64,000 nt of DNA from VXNF01 sp964291305 (GCA_964291305.2 OZ219783.1:62001-126000); one strand, 5' to 3'; counted from the first letter of the stretch, positions 42,626 through 51,491 are shown. Numbers and translations: made by a program. Notes: generated by a model not told the origin, from the letters alone.

Positions 42626-43354
42626 GATGCCCTCGCGATAGTCGGCGGTTTTGCTTACTGCCCCCTGTGCTTGGGCTTCGGCCTCGAGGATGGCCCCAAA
42701 CGCCATAGCGGAGTCCTCGAGCCTTTGGATCAGCTGCTTGGATTGGACGAACGCGGCGGTCGGGCCTCTAGCGATCTGTAGCGCTACTTCTTCGACAGCA
42801 CTGGCTAACTCCTCGTCGGGAAACGACCCGTTGACCAGTCCCAGCTCTGCTGCTTCGGCTCCAGAGATGAGTCGTCCGGTGTAGATCAACTCGAGGGCGC
42901 GGTGCGGGCCGAGTCGGTCAAGGAAGTAGCGATGCCCACCGCTGTCTAGTACGGCGCCGATGCGGGCAAAAGGTGATCCGACTTTGGCGGTTTTTGCCAC
43001 GAAGACGATGTCGCAGGCCAAGGCAAGGCCGAGCCCGACGCCGAGAGCAGGACCATGGACCTGGGCAATAGTGGGCAGCGGCAGGTTTCGAAGGGCAACG
43101 AATATGGGGTTGAAGACCTCCGAGAGTACCGCCGTAGCGTCCTCGCTGGCAGGGCTGGCCTCGTCGAGGTCTCGCCCGGCGCAGAACCCTCGCCCGGCAC
43201 CAGAAATAACCAGAACCCTCGGGGGGCGGCTAGTGACGCTGCCGAGCGCGTCGAGCAAGTCCGCCGCCATCTTGGAGTTCACGGCGTTCAACTTGTCCGG
43301 CCGGTTGAGGATCAGACGGGCAATTGAATCGTTAATTGCCAGTTCAACGGTCAT
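42581..43354 (-). CDS. paaG: enoyl-CoA hydratase/isomerase, PaaG-like
   Basis: Crotonase-fold enzyme (257 aa), probably ring-1,2-epoxyphenylacetyl-CoA isomerase. Motifs are IARLILNRPDKLNAVNSKMA, SGAGRGFCAGRDLDE, HGPALGVGLGLALACDIVFV and FARIGAVLDSGGHRYFLDRL. The FCAGRDL and the Asp-containing GAVLDSGG patterns fit PaaG. ATG 43354 begins the homology. It is convergent with paaX and 16 bp after the amidase. Confidence 0.85.
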   Translation of the reverse strand: MTVELAINDSIARLILNRPDKLNAVNSKMAADLLDALGSVTSRPPRVLVISGAGRGFCAGRDLDEASPASEDATAVLSEVFNPIFVALRNLPLPTIAQVHGPALGVGLGLALACDIVFVAKTAKVGSPFARIGAVLDSGGHRYFLDRLGPHRALELIYTGRLISGAEAAELGLVNGSFPDEELASAVEEVALQIARGPTAAFVQSKQLIQRLEDSAMAFGAILEAEAQAQGAVSKTADYREGISAFQQKRPPDFSGS

Positions 43355-43370
43355 CGCAATCCCCTTTCGG

Positions 43371-44741
43371 CTAGCTGCCGAGATCAGGAACCGAGTTGTG
43401 ATGGTCGGTCTCGGCTTGGTACGCCTCGCCGACTGCTGCCAGTGTGTTCTCCGAAAGCGGCGGGCCGATGAGTTGGAACCCGATCGGCAGGCCATCATTG
43501 GCGAACCCACCGGGAAGGGCTACGGCTGGGACACCGGCGCCGTTCACCGGGAACGTGAACTGCGTGGTGGCGGGGATGAGTGGTACGCCGTCGATGTCGT
43601 TGCAGCCGTGTGGTAGTGGTTGGTTCGGGTTGATCGGTGCGATGATCACATCTACACCCTGCTCTTCGAAGACATTTAGGTACGAGCGCTCGAAGTTGGC
43701 GCGACCCGCCTGAGCTTTGGCCAGCGCCGTACCTGCCAGCGCGGCTCCACCGTCGAGGATGGATCGAACCTCCTCGCCCAGCAGGTCTCGGTGAGTCGCG
43801 CGGAGTTCTTCCAGCAGGGCCGCCGACTCCACAAAGACGATGGTCGCCCCAGCGTCGAAGTGTTCGGTGCTGTTGGGGAGGTGCACTGTGCGGACATCTG
43901 CGACCATCGGGGTAATGACAGCGACCGCTTCATCCATGACGGCTCGAACCTCCGGGTCGGTCTTGAATCCATCGAAGAAATACTCGTCCGGGACTCCCAG
44001 GGTGAGCGTCTCTAGGGCTGCTGGCCGATCCAGTTGTGCCTTGGAGGAGAACGGGTCTGCCGGGGAGAACCCGGAGATCACCTCCAGCAGCAGGCGACAG
44101 TCTGCGGCGGTGCGCGCCATGGGGCCGACGGTGTCGTAGGTCCAAGAGAGCAGGTGTACCCCGTCGCGGGGAACCGCGCCGCGAGTGGTCTTTATTGCGG
44201 TTGTGCCGCAGTAGTTGGAGGGGATGCGCACAGAGCCCCCCGTGTCGGTTCCCAGCGCTCCGAAGAACTGCCGTGCGGCGAGCCCTGCGGCGTTGCCGCC
44301 GGAGGATCCCCCCGTCATGCGGCGGAGGTCCCAGGGATTGCGCGAGGCTGGGCATGAGACCCCGTAAGCGAGTTCGTGCGTGTTCGTCTTGCCGATGATT
44401 ACCGCCCCCGCATCTCTCAAGCGGCTCACGACACTGGCGTCCCTTTCGGGCGTGAATCCGCTGAGCGCCCGGCAGTTGGCCTCTGCCGCAACGCCGGCGG
44501 TGAAGAATAGGTCCTTGAGAGCGATCGGCACGCCGTGCAAGGGACCCACCGGCTGAACGGCGTCCAGTTCCTTTGCTGTCTGCTGGGCCGCGTCCGTCTG
44601 CAGCGAGGCGAACGATCCCACAAGTCCGTCGGTTTCCTCTATCCGCGACAGGCAGGCGTCCAACAAAGTCCGTGCGGTCGTTTCGCCCGTCCGGACAGCT
44701 GCCGCAGCTTCGGTCAGTGTCAACCTCAACAGGTCATCCAT
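43371..44741 (-). CDS. amidase (amidase-signature family)
   Basis: Hydrolyses an amide to acid and ammonia (456 aa). The Ser-cisSer-Lys triad is in PLHGVPIALKDLFF (Lys), MTGGSSGGNAAGLA (cis-Ser) and GTDTGGSVRIPSNYCGT (nucleophile). The C-terminal parts IIAPINPNQPLPHG and FPVNGAGVPAVALPGGF are typical. It stands between paaG and the amide-type ABC transporter. Phenylacetamide, feeding PaaK, or short aliphatic amides are plausible substrates; this is inference from position. Confidence 0.87.
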   Translation of the reverse strand: MDDLLRLTLTEAAAAVRTGETTARTLLDACLSRIEETDGLVGSFASLQTDAAQQTAKELDAVQPVGPLHGVPIALKDLFFTAGVAAEANCRALSGFTPERDASVVSRLRDAGAVIIGKTNTHELAYGVSCPASRNPWDLRRMTGGSSGGNAAGLAARQFFGALGTDTGGSVRIPSNYCGTTAIKTTRGAVPRDGVHLLSWTYDTVGPMARTAADCRLLLEVISGFSPADPFSSKAQLDRPAALETLTLGVPDEYFFDGFKTDPEVRAVMDEAVAVITPMVADVRTVHLPNSTEHFDAGATIVFVESAALLEELRATHRDLLGEEVRSILDGGAALAGTALAKAQAGRANFERSYLNVFEEQGVDVIIAPINPNQPLPHGCNDIDGVPLIPATTQFTFPVNGAGVPAVALPGGFANDGLPIGFQLIGPPLSENTLAAVGEAYQAETDHHNSVPDLGS

Positions 44742-44753
44742 AGCTGTAACCCT

Positions 44754-45440
44754 TCAAATCACGAGTCGTTTGGCAATACGGTCATGTGTGTGGGCCTCGC
44801 CGGCGCGACCTTCGTCGACGACTTCGCCCTTCTCGAGAACTATGAACCGGTCGGCAAGACGCTCGGCCAGCGCTAAATGCTGTTCGATGAGCAGCACGCC
44901 GGATCCTCGTTGGCGAGCCTCCGCGATGTGGCTTCCCAGCAGGTCCACATTCGACGGTTGTAAGCCTTCGGAAGGCTCGTCTAGGAGGATCACCGGCGAG
45001 GCGGAGATCAGCGCGCCTGCTGCTGCCAGCATCTTTTGTTCCCCGCCCGACAGCGTTCCGGCTCGTTGGGCTGCTTTACCGCGCAGCGAGTCGGGGAACA
45101 TTTCGAGGACGCGCTGGTGCGTGGCCGGAGCGAATCCGCCGAGCCGCAGATTGTCCGCCACGGTGAGTTCTTGGAACAGGGCTCGTTCCTGGTATGCGGC
45201 GCGCAGCCCTGCTCGCACGCGATACGAAGGAGGTCGCCGGGTTACGTCGCGGCCGTCGAGGCAGATCTGCCCCCCGGTGGCTGGGAGGACACCCATCAGG
45301 GCTTTGACGAGCGTCGTCTTGCCGACACCATTGCGGCCGACGACTGCCACGATCTCGCCCTCCGACACCGCCAGCGAGATGCCGTGGAGGACAGGTACGG
45401 AGTCATAGCCAGCGGATAGTTCCCGCGCTTCGAGCCGCAT
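44754..45440 (-). CDS. ABC transporter ATP-binding protein (LivF/UrtE-type)
   Basis: Second ATPase of a branched-chain-amino-acid/urea-type importer (228 aa). Walker A is VGRNGVGKTTLVKALMG, the signature TLSGGEQKMLAAAGALI, Walker B PVILLDEPSEGL and the switch LLIEQHLALAERL. The stop-start overlap with the upstream fused permease gene is one base. It belongs to the amide module with the amidase 12 bp downstream. Confidence 0.92.
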   Translation of the reverse strand: MRLEARELSAGYDSVPVLHGISLAVSEGEIVAVVGRNGVGKTTLVKALMGVLPATGGQICLDGRDVTRRPPSYRVRAGLRAAYQERALFQELTVADNLRLGGFAPATHQRVLEMFPDSLRGKAAQRAGTLSGGEQKMLAAAGALISASPVILLDEPSEGLQPSNVDLLGSHIAEARQRGSGVLLIEQHLALAERLADRFIVLEKGEVVDEGRAGEAHTHDRIAKRLVI

Positions 45441-47176
45441 CAGGACTCCACCCCCAGGTAAACGGCACGCACCTCACGGTTTGCCTCGATCTCGCTAACC
45501 GTCCCATCGGCGAGCAGCCGGCCGCGGGCCAGCACGGTCACGCGGTCGGCAACAGCACGGATGAAGGCCATGTCGTGTTCGACGATCAGGATCGGCAGGG
45601 AGAACCGGGTGTGCAGTTCCCGCAGCATCTCCGCAGCTCGGATGCTCTCAGCGGCGGTCATACCGGCTGTCGGCTCGTCTAGCAAGAGCACCCGACACGT
45701 GCCCGCCAAGGCCATGGCGATTTCCAGCCACTGCTTCTCTCCGTGCGAGAGGTCTCCCGCGGGCGTGCCTTGCCGGTCCGCCAGGCCAGTGGATTCGAGG
45801 ACCTGCAGCGCGCCTGTTGAGACATCGGCTACCCAGTCGGCCCGGGTTAGTGCCCAGGGCGAAGGGCGGTTAGCCCATGCCGCCACAGCGATGTTCTCAG
45901 CGACCGAAAGCGAACTGATGACCTGCGGCGCCTGAAATTTGCGGCTGACCCCCCGGCGCGCAAACGCCCAAGCAGGACTGCCGGTGTAGTCCTCGCCAAA
46001 CAGCGAGACCGTTCCACCCTGGTGTTGTTGCTGACCGCTGAGGATGTCTAACAGAGTTGACTTGCCGGCCCCGTTCGGTCCGATTAGGCAGCGCAGCTCG
46101 GCTGCGTCGACCGCCAGGCAGACCTGCTCGAGCACGTTGAAAGAGCCGAAGCTCTTGTGGATCTCAGTCGCCTCTACGACGGAAGACTCGGCGCTCGGCG
46201 GCGGAATGCCGTCACGTTCGCGAATCCGGGGTAACCGCCGCCTTGATGTGCGTCCGACTATTCGCAGCGAGGCAGGGACCAGCCCGTCGGGGACGAACAA
46301 AACCGCTGCCACGAAGATCACCCCTGTTGCCAGCACCCAATACTGCAGCCACACGTCGGTCAGGGCCGCTGAGGCAAAGTTGATGACCAGGGTCCCGATA
46401 ACCGGTCCGGCCACGATGTTGCGCCCTCCTATAAGTGTCCAAAGCACAACGTTGGTGGCCAGGGTGAACCCGAAGATTCCAGGCGACACGAATCCTGTGC
46501 GGTGCACGTAAAGGGCACCGGCTATGCCGGCCAGTGCGCCGCCGACGCTGAACGCCCAAATCTTGATGTTGACGGTGTTGTAGCCGAGCGCCTCTACCCG
46601 CCGTTCGTTGTCGCGTATCCCGACGAGGACAGCACCGATAGGTCGGGAGAGCAGGAAACCGACCCCTCCGATGATCGCCACTGCGGTGAGCGCGATCGTG
46701 AAGTTCTGCCAAGTCTCCGACAGCGTCGCCCCGAAGGCGCCGAGCCGCGGCACGTTCGTGAGCCCGTTGAACCCACCAGTCAGATCGCGCCACTGCTGTG
46801 CGATCTGTTCGAAGGTGAGCGACAGCATGAGGGTCAGCAGCCCGACGACAACCAGTGAAAGCCGCCGCCGAAAAGCAGCCACGGCCACGATCGCGGAGAG
46901 GGCCGCGCCGCCAGCGGCCGAGGCAACCAGCGCCACGAGTGATAGCGACGGATGCGCGAGCGTGATGCGAGCTGTCAGGTAGGCGGCAAACCCGAATGGC
47001 AGCAGTTGGCCCAACGACAGAATCCCGGCGTAGCCCCACACGAGTCCGAGGCTGACCGCCAGCAGGGCAAGGCTGAGAAAGAGCGAGAGTTGACCGGAGC
47101 GGAAGTCGCCAAGGTAGAGGCTGGCGATGGCTGCGGCCCCCAGAGTCAGCGCGAAGTAGACGAGGCCTCTTCTCAT
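45440..47176 (-). CDS. fused ABC permease-ATPase (LivM-LivG / UrtC-UrtD-type)
   Basis: One 578-aa chain joining the second permease and first ATPase. Residues about 1-340 are a LivM-type permease (SLGLVWGYAGILSLGQLLPF, ERRVEALGYNTVNIKIWAFS and TLATNVVLWTLIGGRNIVAG). Residues about 360-578 are the ATPase: Walker A LIGPNGAGKSTLLDILSG, signature LSHGEKQWLEIAMAL, Walker B VLLLDEPTAGM and VEHDMAFIRAVADRVTVLAR. The LSHGEKQWLE signature is typical of urea/short-amide systems (UrtD/FmdF). ATG 47176 overlaps the livH stop (ATGA). Confidence 0.9.
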   Translation of the reverse strand: MRRGLVYFALTLGAAAIASLYLGDFRSGQLSLFLSLALLAVSLGLVWGYAGILSLGQLLPFGFAAYLTARITLAHPSLSLVALVASAAGGAALSAIVAVAAFRRRLSLVVVGLLTLMLSLTFEQIAQQWRDLTGGFNGLTNVPRLGAFGATLSETWQNFTIALTAVAIIGGVGFLLSRPIGAVLVGIRDNERRVEALGYNTVNIKIWAFSVGGALAGIAGALYVHRTGFVSPGIFGFTLATNVVLWTLIGGRNIVAGPVIGTLVINFASAALTDVWLQYWVLATGVIFVAAVLFVPDGLVPASLRIVGRTSRRRLPRIRERDGIPPPSAESSVVEATEIHKSFGSFNVLEQVCLAVDAAELRCLIGPNGAGKSTLLDILSGQQQHQGGTVSLFGEDYTGSPAWAFARRGVSRKFQAPQVISSLSVAENIAVAAWANRPSPWALTRADWVADVSTGALQVLESTGLADRQGTPAGDLSHGEKQWLEIAMALAGTCRVLLLDEPTAGMTAAESIRAAEMLRELHTRFSLPILIVEHDMAFIRAVADRVTVLARGRLLADGTVSEIEANREVRAVYLGVES

Positions 47177-48027
47177 GCGCCCGCTCCGGCAACCGAGGAG
47201 CGACGCAGCTGCAGCATTGCCACGGCCAGTACCAAGGAGGCGATTAGCGCCCAGACGGCGTCGTAGTAGTGGATGAGGGTTGTCTGCACGACGGCGACGA
47301 CGAAGGCACCCAACAAGACACCCCACAGCCGACTGAATCCCCCGATGATCACGACGAGGAATGCGCTTGGGAGGTAGGGCAACCCTGTGTTGGGCTCCAC
47401 CGCGCCGAGCGGGGCGACGAGCGCTCCGGCCACCCCCGCCGATGCTGCCCCGAGGCCGAATGCCAGCACGTTCGTGACGCCGCTGCGTATGCCGGCCGAC
47501 TCCGCTAGGTCCCGGTCGGCGACGATCGCCCGGACGACCAGCCCAAACTTAGAGCGTGTGAACCCCAGCAGAGTGAGGACGACGAGCCCGAGCGAGATGG
47601 CGACGAGGATGTACCGATAAGTGGGGAACAGCACGCCCAGCGCCGACGTGGCTCCTGGCACAGGGTTCGGCACGCTCTGGAAGTCTTTCGAGAAGATCAA
47701 CTCCGCCAGTTGGCGCAGCACGATCGACAGCCCGAACGTGGCCAGGATGGTAAGTTCCGGCTTCTTGTAGATGCGGCGAATCAAGATCACCTCGATCCCC
47801 GCACCCAGGCCGAACAGGACTCCGGCTGCCAGCGGTAAAGAAACCCAGTGACTCCAGCCAGCTTCGTGCACGACGTACGCCACGTAGGCACCGACCATGA
47901 TGAATTCTCCGTGCGCCAGGTTGATGACGCCCATCAGGCCGAACACGATGCCGAGCCCGAGAGCCACGATCGCCAGAGTGGCGAAGAGGCTCAGGCCGTT
48001 AAGAAGTTCGAGTGTCAGCGTGTTCAG
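47173..48027 (-). CDS. ABC permease LivH/UrtB-type (CTG start)
   Basis: First permease subunit (284 aa). The family N-terminus LELLNGLSLFATLAIVALGL runs into GIVFGLMGVINLAHGEFIMV, ILIRRIYKKPELTILATFGL and FGLVVRAIVADRDLAESAGI. The first ATG/GTG/TTG in frame is GTG 47967, which would remove most of the first helix. A CTG at 48027 lies 6 nt after a perfect GGAGG. The upstream frame meets a stop 8 codons before that CTG. So CTG is the best start. Confidence 0.88.
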   Translation of the reverse strand: MNTLTLELLNGLSLFATLAIVALGLGIVFGLMGVINLAHGEFIMVGAYVAYVVHEAGWSHWVSLPLAAGVLFGLGAGIEVILIRRIYKKPELTILATFGLSIVLRQLAELIFSKDFQSVPNPVPGATSALGVLFPTYRYILVAISLGLVVLTLLGFTRSKFGLVVRAIVADRDLAESAGIRSGVTNVLAFGLGAASAGVAGALVAPLGAVEPNTGLPYLPSAFLVVIIGGFSRLWGVLLGAFVVAVVQTTLIHYYDAVWALIASLVLAVAMLQLRRSSVAGAGA

Positions 48028-48107
48028 CTGGCGCCTCCACAGCTCATATCAGGCTCTTCTGACATGATGGCATTGCGCAGATGAGCTGTCCCCTGGTTCA
48101 CATTTTT

Positions 48108-48140
48108 GTGCGGTCAGCGTGCCTACGCCGCCGACCGCAC
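48108..48140 (-). promoter_or_regulatory. intercistronic hairpin between binding-protein and permease genes
   Basis: GTGCGGTC and GACCGCAC form an 8-bp stem, with a further inner GCGT/ACGC pairing, 29 bp after the binding-protein stop. No T run follows on the minus strand. Such hairpins often stabilise the upstream mRNA so the binding protein is made in excess. Confidence 0.55.
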
Positions 48141-48168
48141 CGAACACTGGAAACGCTTCAAGTTGGGG

Positions 48169-49545
48169 CTAGGACAGATCGCAGGTTTCGTCCGGGCGGA
48201 CGGACTCGAACGATTGCACGATCAACTGCGAGCCGTCGGACTGGATCTCGGCCACGTAGATGGGCTGCACCAGGTGCCGGCTATCGGTGACGGATATGGC
48301 ACCTGTGGGCGTGGTTAGCGACAGCCCTTCCAGCTCTGCTGAAACCGCAGCCGTGTCGGTGCTGCCAGCAGCGTTGGCGGCTTCTGCGTAGAGCAATGCA
48401 GCATCGTAGATGTGGGAGCTAAACGTCATGTGCGGTGGGGCGTCAGCTCCGAACTGTTCGTAATAGCGGGCCACAAACTCCGAGTTGGCCTCGTTGTCCA
48501 CCTCCTTGAAGTAGCCCAAGGTGACGAACATGCCGGCGGTAACAGCCGGCCCCATTGCGCCTAGGACGTTCTCCTCGTAGATGTTGGCTAGACGCGGGAT
48601 GGCCTCCTGACCGATGCCAAAGTCCACAGCCTGGGTTTCGAAGGCAATAGCGTCGCCGCCCACGAGTGCGGGGAAGATGAGGTCTGCGCCAGAGCCCGCG
48701 ATCTGCTGGGCGACCGATGAGAAGTCCTGGGTTCCGAGTGGGACGTATTCCTCGCCGACCACTTCGCCGCCAGCCGCTTCGATGTACTGGCGGGCCCACT
48801 CAAAGCTGGTACGGGGCCACACGTAGTCGTTGCCGAGCAGGAACCAGGTCTGGCCTCCGGTCTGTTCCATGACCCACGGGATAGCTGGGGCCAGTTGCTG
48901 GCTGGGCACCTCGCCGGTGTTGAACATGACCGGCGAGCACTCGCCGCCTTCGTAGAGAGCGGTATAGATGTAAAGCACATCGGCGTCCTCCGCCACCGGC
49001 TTTGCAGCTTCGCGGGTCGCGCTCGAGTGGGTGCCGAGCACCACGTCGACGTTGTCGGAGTCGATTAGCTGTTCCATGGCTTGACGGCCTATGGCGGGGT
49101 CACTGGCATCGTCGGCTAGGACAATCTCAACGGGACGGCCGTTGATTCCACCGGCGGCGTTGATGTCCTCTTCAATGAACTCGCTGATGTTTACCGTCGG
49201 CTGTCCGAAGATTCCCGCCGGCCCGCTGTTGGAAAAGAGGATCCCTATGCGTACAGGCTCACCTGACGGCACCGCTGGCTCTTCAGGTTCTTCGGTCACG
49301 GCGGGCTCGGCCGGCGGTTCGGGTGGAGCAGGCTCGGGTGCCGGTTCAGGTGGAGCGGGCTCGGGTGGCGCGGGCGCAGGCTCGGGTGCCGGCTCGGTCT
49401 CGGAGGTTGCCGGCGCCGGAGGAGTAACCGGGGCCGTCTGGGCTTCGTTGTCGCTCCCGCAGGCCGCGGCGACGAGCACCAGCGAGACGAGAACTGAAAC
49501 CGGAAGCCAGCGCCGCCGCGCCCCGGTCTGCGATGCTGTTCTCAT
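48169..49545 (-). CDS. amide/urea-type ABC substrate-binding lipoprotein
   Basis: Extracytoplasmic binding protein (458 aa). The signal peptide ends in a lipobox (VLVAAACGS), then a Pro/Glu repeat linker to about residue 95. The Peripla_BP_6 fold reads VRIGILFSNSGPAGIFGQPT, FIEEDINAAGGINGRPVEIV, VDVVLGTHSSATREAAKPVA, TWFLLGNDYVWPRTSFEWAR and EEYVPLGTQDFSSVAQQIAG. The GNDYVWPR and VPLGTQDF patterns resemble AmiC/UrtA/FmdD proteins, which bind urea or short amides. Preceded by an operator candidate at 49560-49577. Confidence 0.88.
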   Translation of the reverse strand: MRTASQTGARRRWLPVSVLVSLVLVAAACGSDNEAQTAPVTPPAPATSETEPAPEPAPAPPEPAPPEPAPEPAPPEPPAEPAVTEEPEEPAVPSGEPVRIGILFSNSGPAGIFGQPTVNISEFIEEDINAAGGINGRPVEIVLADDASDPAIGRQAMEQLIDSDNVDVVLGTHSSATREAAKPVAEDADVLYIYTALYEGGECSPVMFNTGEVPSQQLAPAIPWVMEQTGGQTWFLLGNDYVWPRTSFEWARQYIEAAGGEVVGEEYVPLGTQDFSSVAQQIAGSGADLIFPALVGGDAIAFETQAVDFGIGQEAIPRLANIYEENVLGAMGPAVTAGMFVTLGYFKEVDNEANSEFVARYYEQFGADAPPHMTFSSHIYDAALLYAEAANAAGSTDTAAVSAELEGLSLTTPTGAISVTDSRHLVQPIYVAEIQSDGSQLIVQSFESVRPDETCDLS

Positions 49546-49559
49546 TAGGACCTCCTATA

Positions 49560-49577
49560 TGTGAGTAGATATTGACA
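49560..49577 (-). promoter_or_regulatory. ArsR-type operator candidate, transporter promoter
   Basis: On the minus strand it reads TGTCAATATCTACTCACA, an imperfect inverted repeat with TGT/ACA ends. It lies 14 bp before the binding-protein start. A nearly identical 18-mer lies in front of arsR (51511-51528, 15 of 18 identical in opposite orientation). Confidence 0.6.
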
Positions 49578-49679
49578 TATTGGTAGATTTCGCCCGCTAG
49601 GTCAAGTTCAATACAGATTCAGCACAGCTCGACAACAGAAAAGTTGGCGAAAGAGACGACGATCGCGGCCGCCTCGCGG

Positions 49680-51119
49680 TCAGCTAGCGCAACTCGCTAC
49701 CGGCAACTCGTCTAGTACCTGAACCCCCGAACGAGTGGCTTCGCCTAGCAGCAAAGACCTCAGCGAGCCATCGCGATCACATTGCCGGGGGCCGCGGAAG
49801 TGGGCGCTGCGCAGCCCGCTCAACAGGGCTGAGGACTCCACTCCACCACCGGCCCAACAAGCCCGAGCCCAGGTGTGGATTGCTTCGTAGACCCCTTCCG
49901 CGGCAGCGGAGACCGGCGGCGCGCAGGTGCCGAATCGATCCGCGTAGCGTTGCAGGAATTTACGGTTCTCGCCGGTGTCTAGGCCGGCGAAGTAGCCAAG
50001 CACGTTCCAGGTGCCTGCTGCGGACTCCCCAAGGTGTTCCACCACCGCATCATCCATCAAAGGTGCGAAGATGTGGATTCCGTCACGTATGCCCGAAGCG
50101 GTGAAGTCGCGTGAGAACCGCACGTGGTCTTGGCCGATGAAGCTGGAAACCACGTGGTCTACCTGGCAACGATCAATGGCTGCCAGTACTGGCTCGAACT
50201 CTTGCGTCCCCAGCGCTAGGTAGCCCTCGCCGGCAACTGTGCCTCCGGCGTCTTCGATGACAGACCTAGCCACCGTGCCGATTGCTCGGGGCCAAGAGTA
50301 GTCATTACCGGCGAGGAACCAGCGAGAACCACCAGTCTGCGCCGCCATGCGGGGCAGCGCCCGATGAAGCTGATCTAGCGGGGTCTCGCCAAAGCGCACA
50401 AGCAACGGATGGCTCAAGGTAACTTCGCTGGTGGGGGTGTACAGGTAAGGGATGCCTTCGGCGATTGCTATCGGACCGGTGGCTGCGAAAGTCGCCGAGG
50501 AGTGCATACCAACGACGGCGGCTAGCCCCGGAATCCGGCACAGGCGTCGCATGGCGATACCACCTAGCTCGGGGTCAGTAGAATCGTCGGCCACGACTAG
50601 CCGCACCTCACGGCCCATCACCCCACCGTCGGCATTGATCTCGTCAACCGCCAGCTGCGCACAATTGACTGTGGAGCGCCCCAGGATTCCCGCGCTTCCC
50701 GAGAGCGACGCCAGCAGTCCGAGGGGCACTTCCCAGACGTTTATATCAGTAGCGCTCAGCAGACCGAGTTCGGCGCCGAGTCGGGCGACCTCGGCGTCGT
50801 CGATCGTGGTCCGTACCCGCAGCAGGGTGCCGCCGGTGGCCACTGGTTCGAAGCGACACACCACCCGGCCCGCCCAGGGCGATTCGTGTGCCAGGTCGAT
50901 GCGTCGGTTCGGTCGATATGACAGGACGCGCGCGGTTCCTGTCGAGCGTGCCGGCCCACCGAGTGGCAGTGTCAACCGCACGAGCGAACCAGGTCGGAGC
51001 GCCGAGGCCTCACCGCCGAAGAGCCATCCGAGCGAGGCGTCGCCTGTCCCGAACAGTGAGAACAACTCGCCGGGGCAGGCCTCCAGTCGGACCTCGTTAT
51101 ATAGGACGAGTTCAGCCAT
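49680..51119 (-). CDS. SRPBCC domain fused to an AmiC-like amide-sensor domain
   Basis: A 479-aa protein without signal peptide. Residues 1-about 130 are SRPBCC/AHSA1-like (LVLYNEVRLEACPGELFSLF, GWLFGGEASALRPGSLVRLT and WAGRVVCRFEPVATGGTLLR). Residues about 130-470 are a periplasmic-binding fold like AmiC (PLGLLASLSGSAGILGRSTV, INADGGVMGREVRLVVADDS, RWFLAGNDYSWPRAIGTVAR and GYLALGTQEFEPVLAAIDRC). Lack of a signal means it acts in the cytosol, as AmiC does. It follows arsR by 9 bp. ArsR-AHSA1 pairs are common; the added amide-binding fold suggests it senses the transported amide. Confidence 0.82.
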   Translation of the reverse strand: MAELVLYNEVRLEACPGELFSLFGTGDASLGWLFGGEASALRPGSLVRLTLPLGGPARSTGTARVLSYRPNRRIDLAHESPWAGRVVCRFEPVATGGTLLRVRTTIDDAEVARLGAELGLLSATDINVWEVPLGLLASLSGSAGILGRSTVNCAQLAVDEINADGGVMGREVRLVVADDSTDPELGGIAMRRLCRIPGLAAVVGMHSSATFAATGPIAIAEGIPYLYTPTSEVTLSHPLLVRFGETPLDQLHRALPRMAAQTGGSRWFLAGNDYSWPRAIGTVARSVIEDAGGTVAGEGYLALGTQEFEPVLAAIDRCQVDHVVSSFIGQDHVRFSRDFTASGIRDGIHIFAPLMDDAVVEHLGESAAGTWNVLGYFAGLDTGENRKFLQRYADRFGTCAPPVSAAAEGVYEAIHTWARACWAGGGVESSALLSGLRSAHFRGPRQCDRDGSLRSLLLGEATRSGVQVLDELPVASCAS

Positions 51120-51128
51120 GGTGCAGAG

Positions 51129-51491
51129 CTAGGCGCTCCGCTTGTCGGCTTCCTCCGACATATCGTCGCTTATACCTGTCGCATCCTGCACAGCTGAGGC
51201 GAGTTGGTCGAGCGAGTTCTGGTACACGGAGGTCAGGAACGCCACAACCGCGTCCGCCGGGGAAGAGGTGACTGAGTAGTGCCGGAACCGCCCCGCGCGA
51301 CGCTCGGCGATTAGCCCGGCGAGGCGGAGGATGCGTAGATGCGAGGACACGGCTGTGCGGCCCACTGAGTTGAATCTCGCCGCGATCTCGCCGGCAGTGA
51401 GTTCCTCGTGCTCGCCGATCAAGCTGAGGATGGCCCGCCGATTCGGGTCCGCCAGCGCGGAGAAAACGGCGTCGCTGTTGGACGGTGACAT
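51129..51491 (-). CDS. ArsR-family transcriptional regulator
   Basis: Winged-helix dimer of 120 aa: FSALADPNRRAILSLIGEHE, LTAGEIAARFNSVGRTAVSS, HLRILRLAGLIAERRAGRFR and HYSVTS. No cysteine metal site is visible. It is the type usually linked to SRPBCC partners. It heads the arsR-fusion unit and has an operator candidate in its own promoter region. Confidence 0.9.
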   Translation of the reverse strand: MSPSNSDAVFSALADPNRRAILSLIGEHEELTAGEIAARFNSVGRTAVSSHLRILRLAGLIAERRAGRFRHYSVTSSPADAVVAFLTSVYQNSLDQLASAVQDATGISDDMSEEADKRSA

